A stretch of DNA of 64,000 bases from Gilliamella sp. Pas-s25 (GTDB lineage: Bacteria > Pseudomonadota > Gammaproteobacteria > Enterobacterales > Orbaceae): NCBI RefSeq assembly GCF_009795885.1, contig NZ_WTEV01000003.1, positions 62,001-126,000 of the forward strand. Direction: 5' to 3'. The translations under genes were made by a program, and so were the position numbers. Under the pieces are notes generated by a model. That model was not told the origin of the DNA. It did no database searches and saw only the letters and a list, made by a program, of their open reading frames with translations. Every line of letters begins with the position of its first letter. Within the stretch, counting starts at the first letter, position 1. This document shows, in pieces, positions 44,451 to 53,171 of the stretch.

Positions 44451-45383
44451 ATGCCTATTTGTATTCCTGACTCATTACCTGCGGTTGATGTGCTACGTAA
44501 TGAAAATGTATTTGTTATGACTTCATCACGAGCTAATACTCAAGAAATTCGTCCACTTAAGCTTCTTTTTCTAAACCTCATGCCTAAAAAAATAGAGACT
44601 GAAAATCAATTTTTACGTTTACTTTCTAATTCATCTTTACAAATTGATATTCAGCTATTGCGTATTGATCAGCGTGAGTCAAAAAATACACCTGTCGAAC
44701 ATTTAAACAGTTTTTATTGTGATTTTGATGACATTCGTGAACAGAATTTTGATGGGCTAATTATAACTGGTGCTCCACTAGGAAAAGTGGCTTTTTCCGA
44801 TGTTGTGTATTGGCCTAAATTAACTGAAATTATCACATGGGCAAAAGAGCATGTTACTTCAACCATGTTTGTTTGTTGGGCGGTGCAAGCAGCATTAAAT
44901 GTATTATATGATTTACCTAAATTCACTCGTACACATAAGTTATCGGGTGTTTATCAGCATCAAATTGTTCAACCTAATGCAATTTTAACGCGAGGCTTTG
45001 ATGATACCTTTTTAGCGCCGCATTCCCGTTATGCCGATTTTCCAATTGATAAGATTATAAATTACACGGATTTGTCTATTTTAGCCAAATCTGACATTAC
45101 AGGACCTTATTTAATGGCAACGCCTGATAAACGTATGGCTTTTGTGACAGGGCATCCTGAATATGATTCATTTACATTAGCTAATGAATATTTTCGTGAC
45201 TTGAAGGCAGGTATTAATCCAGCTATCCCGTATAATTATTTTCCTGATAATAACCCCGATGTTGAGCCAAAAGCAACGTGGCGTAGCCATGCTTATCTGT
45301 TATTTAGTAATTGGCTTAACTATTACGTTTATCAATTAACACCATATGATTTGACTACTCGTAATTTGACCATTGATGATTAA
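44451..45383 (+). CDS. metA: Homoserine O-succinyltransferase
   Basis: First committed step of methionine synthesis: transfers succinyl from succinyl-CoA to homoserine. 310 residues. Catalytic Cys142 (FVCWAVQAA), His235 and Glu237 (GHPEYD) have E. coli numbering. Residue 111 is Gly (GAPLGK); Gly at this site marks succinyl-CoA users, while Glu marks acetyl-CoA users in the same family. AGGAG precedes the ATG. Monocistronic under a MetJ box. Links sulfur supply to the proposed 2SC salvage operon in the same window. Confidence 0.96.
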   Translation: MPICIPDSLPAVDVLRNENVFVMTSSRANTQEIRPLKLLFLNLMPKKIETENQFLRLLSNSSLQIDIQLLRIDQRESKNTPVEHLNSFYCDFDDIREQNFDGLIITGAPLGKVAFSDVVYWPKLTEIITWAKEHVTSTMFVCWAVQAALNVLYDLPKFTRTHKLSGVYQHQIVQPNAILTRGFDDTFLAPHSRYADFPIDKIINYTDLSILAKSDITGPYLMATPDKRMAFVTGHPEYDSFTLANEYFRDLKAGINPAIPYNYFPDNNPDVEPKATWRSHAYLLFSNWLNYYVYQLTPYDLTTRNLTIDD

Positions 45384-45605
45384 TTTATCCAATGCTCCTT
45401 TTTCTATCTCACTATTGTAGAATATAATAAGTTTAGCGGATAACTTAATAGCCAATAGTAACATGGGGGCTAATATTAGTATGATGTAAAGTTGAACAAT
45501 TCTGACAAGCTTGATAAATAGGATTTTTAAATACCAACCAATAATGGTTGAAAAAATTGCAATAATTTATGACAGATTATCAGAATATCTTTTTAGTCCA
45601 GAGCA

Positions 45606-46040
45606 TTAAACTTGTAACCAAAATGTCACTGGACCATCATTAACCAATGACACTTGCATCTCGGCGGCAAATTGACCCGTTTGAGTGGTTATTTTTTGTT
45701 GACACTGCTTGACAAAAAACTGATAAAGCCTATTTGCTTCATCAGGTTTAGCACCTTTGGTAAAACTTGGACGCATTCCTTTTTTGGTATCGGCAGCTAG
45801 AGTAAATTGAGAAACAACTAATACTTCGCCGTTAGCTTGGCTAACATTTAGATTCATTTTTCCGTCATTATCACTGAAAATACGATAGCCTAATACCTTC
45901 TCACATAAACGAATCGCTTTTTGCTCGTCATCGTCTTGCTCCACACCGAGTAAAATCAGCAACCCCTGATTAATCTGTCCAATAATGTGATTGTCTACAG
46001 TAACGCTAGCTTGCTTTACTCGTTGAATTAAGGCGATCAT
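45606..46040 (-). CDS. dtd: D-aminoacyl-tRNA deacylase
   Basis: Removes D-amino acids (and glycine from tRNA(Ala)) mischarged on tRNA. 144 residues, the standard length. The two active-site motifs SQFTL and NDGPVTF are present. The stop-to-start gap from yihY is 30 bp on the same strand, and dtd lies after yihY as in E. coli. About 220 bp separate it from convergent metA, with nothing recognisable. Confidence 0.95.
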   Translation of the reverse strand: MIALIQRVKQASVTVDNHIIGQINQGLLILLGVEQDDDEQKAIRLCEKVLGYRIFSDNDGKMNLNVSQANGEVLVVSQFTLAADTKKGMRPSFTKGAKPDEANRLYQFFVKQCQQKITTQTGQFAAEMQVSLVNDGPVTFWLQV

Positions 46041-46070
46041 AAATTAATTACTCCGGTAAAGAGGGATTAT

Positions 46071-46889
46071 TCATAACAGTTTTTTTTGTCGATTATAGTC
46101 AGTTAAGGTGGCAGCAAATTCGGCTCCGAATAAAACAATACACCAAGACAAATAGATCCAAACTAACATAATAGGAATAGAAGATACTACTCCGTAAATG
46201 AGTTGATAGGTTGGAAACGAAGTTACATACAGTGCAAACGCACGTTTACCTAATTCAAATAATACTGCAGCGACAAGTGCACCAATCATCGATTCTTTAA
46301 AAGGTACAGATTCGGTCGGAATGATACTATAAAGTAACCAAAATCCAACCACAGAAATAAAAAAGGGCAAACAATTAAGTAGGATATTGTCAGTTGCTGC
46401 TGTCGATAGCCATTTGAGCGAAAAGATATAAGAACTAACTGCCACACTAGATCCAACTAAAATAGGACCTAAGGTTAGTATCGTCCAATACATGGTTAGA
46501 TTGTACATGAAAGCACGTTTTCGTTTGGTTTTCCAGATATGATTAAGTGCTGTATTAATTGAGTTGATAAGCAATAGTGAGGTCACAATCAATCCTATTA
46601 TGCCAACAAATGTCATTTGTTTAGTATTGGTGATGAATTGTTCTAGATAATTTTGGATAGTATCACTGGCGGTAGGGACAAGATTATTATAAATCAATTG
46701 TTTTAATGAATGACTAATTTCATTAAACATTGGAAACGCAGACAATAAAGAAAAAATAACGGTAATGAGTGGTACTAGTGCAAGTATCGTCGTATAAGCA
46801 AGTCCTGCAGAAGAGGTGGTTAGACGATCTTGGTTAATACGAGTCCATAACATTTTCGTAAAAAGTTGTATTTGCTGAAGTGTTTTCAT
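46071..46889 (-). CDS. yihY: YihY/UPF0761 inner-membrane protein
   Basis: 272 residues from ATG 46889, which begins 10 bp after the ftsN stop; a TTG or ATG further up would overlap ftsN. Six or so membrane helices. Family text (YihY/BrkB): SSAGLAYTTILALVPLITVIF, NTALNHIWKTKRKR and PFKESMIGALVAAVLFELGK. Once called ribonuclease BN in E. coli, but that assignment was withdrawn; the function is unknown. Operon order ftsN-yihY-dtd. Confidence 0.9.
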   Translation of the reverse strand: MKTLQQIQLFTKMLWTRINQDRLTTSSAGLAYTTILALVPLITVIFSLLSAFPMFNEISHSLKQLIYNNLVPTASDTIQNYLEQFITNTKQMTFVGIIGLIVTSLLLINSINTALNHIWKTKRKRAFMYNLTMYWTILTLGPILVGSSVAVSSYIFSLKWLSTAATDNILLNCLPFFISVVGFWLLYSIIPTESVPFKESMIGALVAAVLFELGKRAFALYVTSFPTYQLIYGVVSSIPIMLVWIYLSWCIVLFGAEFAATLTDYNRQKKLL

Positions 46890-46899
46890 TGTCTTTTTT

Positions 46900-47523
46900 C
46901 TAGTTAGAAATAACACAATCATTAATCCCATTACTATTTAATGAGTTTAATACCTTATTTGCTTCTTGTTTACTGGTATATGGCCCTACTGTGACTCGAT
47001 ATAATTGGCCTGAAGATATATTGCCACTAAAGCCTGTCATCGCAAGTTTAGCTTTTAGTGTATCAGCATTGGATTTATCCTTAAATGCCCCACATTGTAG
47101 TAGCCATTTAGTCATAGTTTGTGTTGTTTGTGATGTGGCATTTGATGACTGATTTTTCGTCGCTGTATTTTCTTGCGAAGAAGGTGTAGTTGTACGAGTG
47201 TTATTGACAAAGCTATCTAAGATTTGTTGTCTTTCTCTAGCAATTGAACTTGATGTGGAACCATAGTTTGCATTAGGCGTTTCTAATTCTTTAAGATATG
47301 TCCAACGCTCTTGGGGTTGTTCGGGTAATGTTATCACTGGAGGCTGAGTTTTTGCTTTTGGTGGTTTAACATTTTTTTTAGGGGCATTATTCACAACAAA
47401 ATAGAGAATCGCGGAAAATAGAATAATGACAATAATCGCCAAGAATATCATCAAATTAGGCTTGTTTCGTGACTTATTTTTTTTGGATTGGCTCTTTTTT
47501 CTCACATAATCACGCTGAACCAC
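46900..47523 (-). CDS. ftsN: Cell-division protein FtsN
   Basis: Late divisome protein that triggers septal peptidoglycan synthesis. 207 residues (E. coli 319) from a GTG. N-terminal QRDYV as in E. coli, one membrane helix (about 25-45), the essential periplasmic segment around PQERWTYLKELE, a Thr/Ser/Gln linker, and a C-terminal SPOR domain (about 137-207, WLLQCGAFKDKSNADTLKAKL) that binds denuded glycan. Shortness is mainly in the linker. In E. coli cytR-ftsN are neighbours; cytR is absent here. Confidence 0.93.
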   Translation of the reverse strand: MVQRDYVRKKSQSKKNKSRNKPNLMIFLAIIVIILFSAILYFVVNNAPKKNVKPPKAKTQPPVITLPEQPQERWTYLKELETPNANYGSTSSSIARERQQILDSFVNNTRTTTPSSQENTATKNQSSNATSQTTQTMTKWLLQCGAFKDKSNADTLKAKLAMTGFSGNISSGQLYRVTVGPYTSKQEANKVLNSLNSNGINDCVISN

Positions 47524-47580
47524 AATAGACTCTCTTCTATTATTTTATTAACATTGCATAAAAGGTTAGTATACAAATAA

Positions 47581-47604
47581 AAAAAGTGGCTTACACCACT
47601 TTTT
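47581..47604 (-). terminator. Terminator of rpsT
   Basis: AAAAAGTGG pairs with CCACTTTTT (9 bp) around CTTACA. On the minus strand the stem is followed by more T, 40 bp after the rpsT stop, giving a standard intrinsic terminator ahead of ftsN. Confidence 0.8.
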
Positions 47605-47643
47605 GTCATTTTCTTTAACTATGATAGTTAACAGATAAAATTA

Positions 47644-47907
47644 TTAAGCTAATGCTTTAATTTGTTTAATTAAATTCGCTTTATGACGTGCTGCTTTATT
47701 TTTGTGGATTAAGCCACGAGCCGCTTGACGGTCAACAACTGCTTGCATGTCTTTGAATGCTACTTCAGCTGTTTGTTTATCACCAGCTGCAACAGCGGCG
47801 TAAACTTTTTTAATATAAGTACGCATCATTGAACGGTTACTAGCATTATGTTTACGACGTTTTTCGGATTGAACCGCACGTTTCTTAGCTGATTTGATAT
47901 TAGCCAA
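47644..47907 (-). CDS. rpsT: 30S ribosomal protein S20
   Basis: 87 residues, identical in length to E. coli S20. The start is a TTG at 47907: GGGAG lies 8 nt upstream and the protein then reads (M)[14 protein letters not shown] two codons earlier is in frame but overlaps the ribosome site. E. coli rpsT also starts with UUG, which takes part in S20's translational self-control, so the rare start appears conserved. Small, very basic, all-helical protein of the 30S body. Confidence 0.97.
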   Translation of the reverse strand: MANIKSAKKRAVQSEKRRKHNASNRSMMRTYIKKVYAAVAAGDKQTAEVAFKDMQAVVDRQAARGLIHKNKAARHKANLIKQIKALA

Positions 47908-48131
47908 AGTCAACTCCCAAGTTTATATAAAAATTACATATTAATAAGGTCGCAGAATATGCCTGATTTTCTCCCTTTTGTCAATGCCGTTGCATAAAAA
48001 ATATGATCGGTAATTTTTATCTCTATAATAAATGTTTACTATTCGACCAATAAAGCCTATAACCTAAAAAGAAATTTTATGTTAGAATATCGAAAGTTTT
48101 ATTTTTATTCTATTTTATAAGAGGAAGTATC

Positions 48132-49295
48132 ATGTCTATTATTAGAATGCAAGATCTTGATCTAAAAGGAAAACGTTTATTCATTCGCTCAGATCTTAAT
48201 GTGCCGGTCAAAAATGGTAAGGTCACTTCCGATGCGCGTATTAAAGCATCATTACCTACTATTGAAGATGCCATCAAAAAAGGTGCTAAGGTAATGGTTA
48301 CCTCTCATATCGGTCGACCAACAGAAGGAGAATATAACCCAGATTTCTCTTTACAACCTGTTGTTGATTATTTAAAAGAGCATGTGTCATTCCCTGTTCG
48401 TTTAGTAAAAGATTACCTAGATGGTGTTGATGTTAAAGAAGGTGAATTAGTTGTTCTTGAAAACGTCCGTTTTAATGTTGGCGAAAGCAAAGATGATGAA
48501 ACTTTATCTAAAAAATATGCTGCGCTTTGTGATATTTATGTGATGGATGCGTTTGGTACGGCTCACCGCGCTCAGGCATCTACACATGGTGCGGGTAAAT
48601 TTGCGCCAGTTGCTTGTGCAGGTCCATTATTAGCAGCTGAACTTGATGCATTAGGTAAAGCGTTAGATAATCCAGCAAGACCAATGGTGGCGATTGTTGC
48701 TGGTTCAAAAGTTTCAACTAAATTAACTGTGCTTGATTCGCTATCAAAAATTGCTGACCAAATTATTGTCGGTGGTGGAATTGCGAACACATTTATTGCT
48801 GCTGAAGGTTATAATGTAGGCAAATCGCTTTACGAAGCAGATCTTATTCCTGAAGCTAAAAAATTAATGGCGAACTGTGAAATCCCAGTCCCAACTGATG
48901 TGCGTGTTGCAACTGAATTTAGCGAAACAGCTACTGCAACTGAAAAATCAGTTCAAGATGTTAAAGAAAATGAACAAATTCTTGATTTAGGTGATAAATC
49001 AGCAGAGGTATTGGCTGATATCATTAAAAATGCTAAAACCATTTTGTGGAATGGTCCTGTCGGTGTTTTTGAATTTGCTAATTTCCGTCGTGGTACTGAA
49101 ATTGTTGCCAAAGCAATTGCTGATAGTGATGGTTTTTCCATCGCAGGTGGTGGTGATACATTAGCTGCAATTGATCTATTTGGTATTGAAGACAAGATTT
49201 CTTATATTTCAACTGGTGGCGGTGCCTTCCTTGAGTTTGTTGAAGGTAAAAAGCTACCTGCTGTTGCAATGTTGGAAGCGAGAGCGAAAGCGTAG
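48132..49295 (+). CDS. pgk: Phosphoglycerate kinase
   Basis: Glycolysis: transfers phosphate from 1,3-bisphosphoglycerate to ADP. 387 residues (E. coli 387). N-domain motif RSDLNVPV with [12 protein letters not shown], substrate-site SHIGRP and VLENVRF, and C-domain nucleotide motif GGGDTLAAI plus [17 protein letters not shown] precedes the ATG. Cotranscribed with fbaA as in E. coli; epd, which precedes pgk there, is replaced by divergent rpsT. Confidence 0.97.
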   Translation: MSIIRMQDLDLKGKRLFIRSDLNVPVKNGKVTSDARIKASLPTIEDAIKKGAKVMVTSHIGRPTEGEYNPDFSLQPVVDYLKEHVSFPVRLVKDYLDGVDVKEGELVVLENVRFNVGESKDDETLSKKYAALCDIYVMDAFGTAHRAQASTHGAGKFAPVACAGPLLAAELDALGKALDNPARPMVAIVAGSKVSTKLTVLDSLSKIADQIIVGGGIANTFIAAEGYNVGKSLYEADLIPEAKKLMANCEIPVPTDVRVATEFSETATATEKSVQDVKENEQILDLGDKSAEVLADIIKNAKTILWNGPVGVFEFANFRRGTEIVAKAIADSDGFSIAGGGDTLAAIDLFGIEDKISYISTGGGAFLEFVEGKKLPAVAMLEARAKA

Positions 49296-49310
49296 TATTT
49301 AAGTTCAGTA

Positions 49311-49337
49311 AAAGGATGAGTCAATTACTCATCCTTT
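49311..49337 (+). terminator. Hairpin between pgk and fbaA
   Basis: AAAGGATGAGT and ACTCATCCTTT form a perfect 11-bp stem around CAATT, followed by AATTTTTT. It can end part of the pgk transcripts or act as a processing or stability element within a pgk-fbaA operon. Confidence 0.65.
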
Positions 49338-49368
49338 AATTTTTTAAAATAAATTTATAGGTAATAAA

Positions 49369-50448
49369 ATGGCTACTAAGATTTCTGATGTTGTTAAACC
49401 TGGTGTTGTGACTGGTGATGATGTTCAAAAAGTGTTCCAAATCGCTCGTGATAATAACTTTGCATTACCAGCAGTAAACTGTGTTGATACAAATACAATC
49501 AATGCGGTGATTGAAACTGCTGCTAAGGTTGGATCACCAGCCATTGTTCAATTTTCAAATGGTGGCGCTCAGTTTATTGCAGGTAAAGGTCTGAAATTAG
49601 AAGGCCAAGAATGTGCTGTTTTAGGTGCGATTTCTGGGGCAAAACATGTTCATCTTATGGCTGAAAAATATGGTGTCCCTGTTATTGTTCATACTGATCA
49701 TTGTGCAAAAAAATTACTCCCATGGGTTGATGGGTTACTTGATGCAGGTGAAACTCATTTTGCTAAAACTGGTAAACCATTATTCTCTTCTCATATGATT
49801 GATCTTTCTGAAGAGTCACTCAAAGATAACATCGATATTTGTTGTCAATATCTTGCTCGTATGTCAGCAATGAAAATGACATTAGAGTTAGAATTAGGAT
49901 GTACTGGCGGTGAGGAAGATGGTGTTGACAACAGTCATATGGATAGCTCAGCGCTTTATACTCAACCAGAAGATGTGGCTTATGCTTATGAGCGTTTAAG
50001 TGCCATTAGTCCTCGTTTTACTATTGCGGCATCATTTGGTAATGTGCATGGTGTTTATAAACCAGGTAATGTTAAATTAACACCAAAAATTCTAGATAAC
50101 TCACAAAAATATGTATCAGAAAAGTTTAACGTACCTGCAAAATCATTAAACTTTGTATTCCACGGTGGTTCAGGTTCAACGCCGGAAGAAATTGCTGAAG
50201 CAGTCAGTTATGGTGTAATCAAAATGAATATTGACACAGATACCCAATGGGCTAACTGGGCAGGTGTTTTAGATTACTACAAAGCAAATGAGGCATATCT
50301 ACAAGGCCAATTAGGTAATCCTGAAGGTGCTGATGCTCCGAATAAAAAATACTACGATCCGCGTGTATGGCTGCGCAAAGGTCAAGATTCTTTAGTTGCT
50401 CGTTTAGAACTTGCATTTAAAGAGCTTAACGCCGTTAACGTTCTTTAA
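49369..50448 (+). CDS. fbaA: Class II fructose-bisphosphate aldolase
   Basis: Zinc-dependent cleavage of fructose 1,6-bisphosphate to the two triose phosphates. 359 residues (E. coli 359). Zinc/substrate motif VIVHTDHCAKK, the LELELGCTGGEEDGVD block, FGNVHGVYKPGNVKL, and the phosphate-binding GGSGST and MNIDTDTQWA are present. 73 bp after pgk. Followed by its own terminator and then directly by rplK, a junction not seen in E. coli. Confidence 0.97.
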   Translation: MATKISDVVKPGVVTGDDVQKVFQIARDNNFALPAVNCVDTNTINAVIETAAKVGSPAIVQFSNGGAQFIAGKGLKLEGQECAVLGAISGAKHVHLMAEKYGVPVIVHTDHCAKKLLPWVDGLLDAGETHFAKTGKPLFSSHMIDLSEESLKDNIDICCQYLARMSAMKMTLELELGCTGGEEDGVDNSHMDSSALYTQPEDVAYAYERLSAISPRFTIAASFGNVHGVYKPGNVKLTPKILDNSQKYVSEKFNVPAKSLNFVFHGGSGSTPEEIAEAVSYGVIKMNIDTDTQWANWAGVLDYYKANEAYLQGQLGNPEGADAPNKKYYDPRVWLRKGQDSLVARLELAFKELNAVNVL

Positions 50449-50467
50449 TATTATTGGTATTAAGACT

Positions 50468-50493
50468 AAAAGCAAGGTTTTTGCCTTGCTTTT
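50468..50493 (+). terminator. Terminator of fbaA
   Basis: AAAAGCAAGG and CCTTGCTTTT form a perfect 10-bp stem around TTTTTG, 20 bp after the fbaA stop. It separates glycolytic from ribosomal transcription. Confidence 0.8.
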
Positions 50494-50517
50494 AATTTAT
50501 CCGTTCTTAAATAGATC

Positions 50518-50546
50518 TTGCTTTTTTATTTGGGTTATAGGATAAT
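50518..50546 (+). promoter_or_regulatory. Candidate sigma70 promoter of rplK
   Basis: TTGCTT (50518-50523) and GATAAT (50541-50546) are spaced 17 bp, about 90 bp before the rplK ATG. The -10 matches 5 of 6 but the -35 only the TTG. A downstream TCTATT/AATAGA dyad (about 50575-50604) could be part of a leader structure; an L1-binding site is expected here but was not identified with confidence. Confidence 0.4.
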
Positions 50547-50634
50547 CTTGCCCTCATTTAACTTAGGGGAGCTGTCTATTTATTAATAGTTATTATTAAT
50601 AGAGGCGTTTGCACCCGAGCAAAGGAAACGAAAA

Positions 50635-51063
50635 ATGGCAAAAAAAGTACAAGCTTACATCAAGTTGCAAGTTGCAGCTGGTGCAGCAAATCCTAGTCCA
50701 CCTGTTGGTCCAGCACTTGGTCAACACGGTGTTAATATCATGGAATTTTGTAAAGCGTTTAATGCAAAAACAGAAAGCATGGAAAAAGGCTTACCGATTC
50801 CTGTTGTAATTACAGTATATTCTGACCGTTCATTTACATTCGTAACTAAAACGCCACCGGCTGCAGTTTTATTAAAGAAAGCAGCTAAAATCAAGTCTGG
50901 TTCAGGCGAACCTAACAAGAAAAAAGTTGGTAAAGTAACGAGTGCACAAATTCGCGAAATCGCTGAATTAAAAGCTGCAGATATGAATGGTGCTACCATT
51001 GAAACGATGATGCGTTCTATTGAAGGAACAGCACGTTCAATGGGTTTGGAAGTGGAGGGTTAA
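50635..51063 (+). CDS. rplK: 50S ribosomal protein L11
   Basis: 142 residues (E. coli 142). Binds the GTPase-associated centre of 23S rRNA. N-terminal [20 protein letters not shown] and C-terminal RNA-binding [15 protein letters not shown] are conserved. AAAGGAAA precedes the ATG. First gene of the ribosomal/RNA polymerase cluster, 3 bp before rplA. Usually secE and nusG lie upstream; here fbaA does. Confidence 0.98.
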   Translation: MAKKVQAYIKLQVAAGAANPSPPVGPALGQHGVNIMEFCKAFNAKTESMEKGLPIPVVITVYSDRSFTFVTKTPPAAVLLKKAAKIKSGSGEPNKKKVGKVTSAQIREIAELKAADMNGATIETMMRSIEGTARSMGLEVEG

Positions 51064-51066
51064 TCA

Positions 51067-51768
51067 ATGGCTAAATTATCTAAGAAAGCTAAACTTATCC
51101 GCGAAAAAGTAAATGCGACTAAGCAATATGAAATTAATGAAGCTATTGCTTTATTAAAAGAACTTGCTACCGCTAAATTTACAGAAAGTGTTGATGTTGC
51201 CGTTAATTTAGGTATTGATTCACGTAAATCAGACCAAAATGTTCGTGGCGCAATCGTGCTTCCACACGGTACTGGGCGTAGCGTACGTGTTGCTGTATTT
51301 ACTCAAGGAGCAAATGCAGAAGCCGCTAAAGAAGCTGGTGCTGAATTAGTGGGTATGGAAGATCTTGCTGATCAAATCAAAAAAGGCGAAATGGATTTTG
51401 ATGTTGTTATTGCATCACCTGACGCTATGCGTGTTGTTGGTCAATTAGGTCAAATTTTAGGACCGCGTGGTTTAATGCCAAACCCTAAAGTTGGAACTGT
51501 AACCCCTAACGTTGCTGAAGCTGTAAAAAATGCTAAAGCTGGTCAAATTCGTTACCGTAATGATAAAAATGGTATTATCCATACTACTATCGGTAAAGCT
51601 GATTTTGATGCAGATAAACTTAAAGAGAATTTAGAAGCATTACTTGTTGCGTTAAAACGTGCAAAACCAGCATCTTCTAAAGGTGTCTTTGTTAAGAAAG
51701 TAAGTCTTTCAACTACAATGGGCGCTGGTGTTGCAATTGATCAAGCAACATTAAATGCAACTGTTTAA
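51067..51768 (+). CDS. rplA: 50S ribosomal protein L1
   Basis: 233 residues, near the E. coli length of 234. Builds the L1 stalk and, in E. coli, represses translation of the rplK-rplA message. Signature block [19 protein letters not shown] and [17 protein letters not shown] are intact. Follows rplK by 3 bp. The L10 leader occupies the 231-bp gap after it. Confidence 0.98.
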   Translation: MAKLSKKAKLIREKVNATKQYEINEAIALLKELATAKFTESVDVAVNLGIDSRKSDQNVRGAIVLPHGTGRSVRVAVFTQGANAEAAKEAGAELVGMEDLADQIKKGEMDFDVVIASPDAMRVVGQLGQILGPRGLMPNPKVGTVTPNVAEAVKNAKAGQIRYRNDKNGIIHTTIGKADFDADKLKENLEALLVALKRAKPASSKGVFVKKVSLSTTMGAGVAIDQATLNATV

Positions 51769-51794
51769 TTATTTTATAGTTAAACAAAAAAAAT

Positions 51795-51927
51795 CGGTTG
51801 GTGTCTGGCCTTAACCAGACCCCGTCCAAGACCGTAGGTGTAGTTGAAATTTGACTACTTAATTTTCCTACGTAGACGGTGACAGAACCTGATAAGATAT
51901 ATATAGAAGGATTCTGCTCATCGTGGT
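51795..51927 (+). ncRNA. L10 leader (rplJL autoregulatory mRNA element)
   Basis: The text GGTTGGTGTCTGGCC ... CCGTCCAAGACCGTAGG ... CCTACGTAGACGGTGACAGA ... TTCTGCTCATCGTG follows the enteric L10 leader closely. GTCTGG/CCAGAC and CCGTC/GACGG plus CCGTAGG/CCTACG stems are visible. L10-(L12)4 binds this element and represses rplJL translation. Between it and rplJ lie a CTAGGC-TTTT-GCCTAG hairpin (51963-51978) and the ribosome site CCAGGA. Confidence 0.9.
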
Positions 51928-51999
51928 TGTGCTAGTTACATTTGTAGCTAGTTAAAATTAGTCTAGGCTTTTGCCTAGTATAATCCAGGAGCAATACCA

Positions 52000-52497
52000 A
52001 TGGCACTAAATCTTCAAAATAAACAAGAAATTGTTGCTGAAGTTAATGAAATCGCCAAAGGTGCGCTATCTGCAGTTGTTGCTGATTCTCGTGGCGTAAC
52101 TGTAGAAAAAATGACTGCATTACGTAAATCTGCTCGTGAAGCGGGTGTTTATATGCGTGTTGTTCGTAATACGCTATTACGCCGTATTGTTGAGGGTACT
52201 CAATACGAGTGTTTAAAAGATACGTTTGTAGGTCCAACTCTAATTGCATTTTCAAATGAGCACCCAGGTGCTGCAGCGCGTCTTTTTAAGGCGTTTGCGA
52301 AAGAAAATGACAAATTTGAGATTAAAGCCGCAGCCTTTGAAGGTGAGTTAATTACTGCAGCGAACATTGATCGCTTAGCAACATTACCTACTTATGAAGA
52401 AGCATTAGCTCGCTTGATGTCAACCATGAAAGAAGCCGCAGCTGGCAAATTGGTTCGCACTCTTGCAGCGGTTCGTGATCAAAAAGAAGCTGCTTAA
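52000..52497 (+). CDS. rplJ: 50S ribosomal protein L10
   Basis: 165 residues (E. coli 165). Anchors L7/L12 dimers to the ribosomal stalk and represses its own message through the upstream leader. N-terminal rRNA-binding part [14 protein letters not shown] and [18 protein letters not shown]; the C-terminal helix carries L7/L12. Ribosome site AGGAG lies about 10 nt before the ATG. Followed after 59 bp by rplL. Confidence 0.98.
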   Translation: MALNLQNKQEIVAEVNEIAKGALSAVVADSRGVTVEKMTALRKSAREAGVYMRVVRNTLLRRIVEGTQYECLKDTFVGPTLIAFSNEHPGAAARLFKAFAKENDKFEIKAAAFEGELITAANIDRLATLPTYEEALARLMSTMKEAAAGKLVRTLAAVRDQKEAA

Positions 52498-52556
52498 TTG
52501 TCAGTTTGATTATGAATATTATCAATTAAAAAAATGTAAATTTAGGAAACTATATT

Positions 52557-52925
52557 ATGTCTATCACTAAAGAACAAATTTTAGATGCAGTTGCTGAAAT
52601 GTCTGTTATGGACGTTGTTGAACTTGTATCAATGATGGAAGAAAAATTTGGCGTTTCTGCAGCGGCAGCAGTTGCAGTTGCAGCAGCAGGTCCTGCTGAA
52701 GCAGCAGAAGAAAAAACTGAATTTGATGTAATCTTAAAAGATGTTGGTGCTAATAAAGTAGCTGTTATCAAAGCTGTTCGTGGTGCAACAGGTTTAGGCT
52801 TAAAAGAAGCTAAAGATCTTGTTGAATCAGCTCCAGCTACAGTTAAAGAAGGCGTTAGCAAAGCTGATGCTGAAGAACTTAAAAAGGCACTTGAAGAATC
52901 TGGTGCAGTTGTCGAACTTAAATAA
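52557..52925 (+). CDS. rplL: 50S ribosomal protein L7/L12
   Basis: 122 residues (E. coli 121). Multi-copy stalk protein that recruits translation factors. N-terminal dimerisation domain (1-33), Ala-rich hinge ([18 protein letters not shown]), C-terminal factor-binding domain with [20 protein letters not shown] and [12 protein letters not shown]. Ends before an attenuator-like hairpin and the rpoBC genes. Confidence 0.98.
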   Translation: MSITKEQILDAVAEMSVMDVVELVSMMEEKFGVSAAAAVAVAAAGPAEAAEEKTEFDVILKDVGANKVAVIKAVRGATGLGLKEAKDLVESAPATVKEGVSKADAEELKKALEESGAVVELK

Positions 52926-52947
52926 GTTTATCGATAATACGATAAAT

Positions 52948-52977
52948 GGCTGGGGGTTTTATACCTCCAGCCTTTTT
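52948..52977 (+). terminator. Attenuator between rplL and rpoB
   Basis: GGCTGGGGG pairs with CCTCCAGCC (9 bp, one G-U) around TTTTATA, followed by TTTTT. In E. coli a partial terminator at the same place lowers rpoBC relative to rplJL expression. Position and structure suggest the same role. The remaining gap to 53171 holds nothing else I can name. Confidence 0.8.
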
Positions 52978-53171
52978 GCGCTATAATAAGTTAAAGAATT
53001 TTATTTGAAGATTATCAATAAAAGTAATATAGAAATAGTATATTTATTAAGCCTAATCAATTGATATTTATAGATATTTTCGATGAGGTGTCAGGTGCCA
53101 TCAGTTAGCGATAGTACGCCTGATGAATATTTAATCATGCTATAATAGCAGATAAGCAAGTTGAGGAACTA

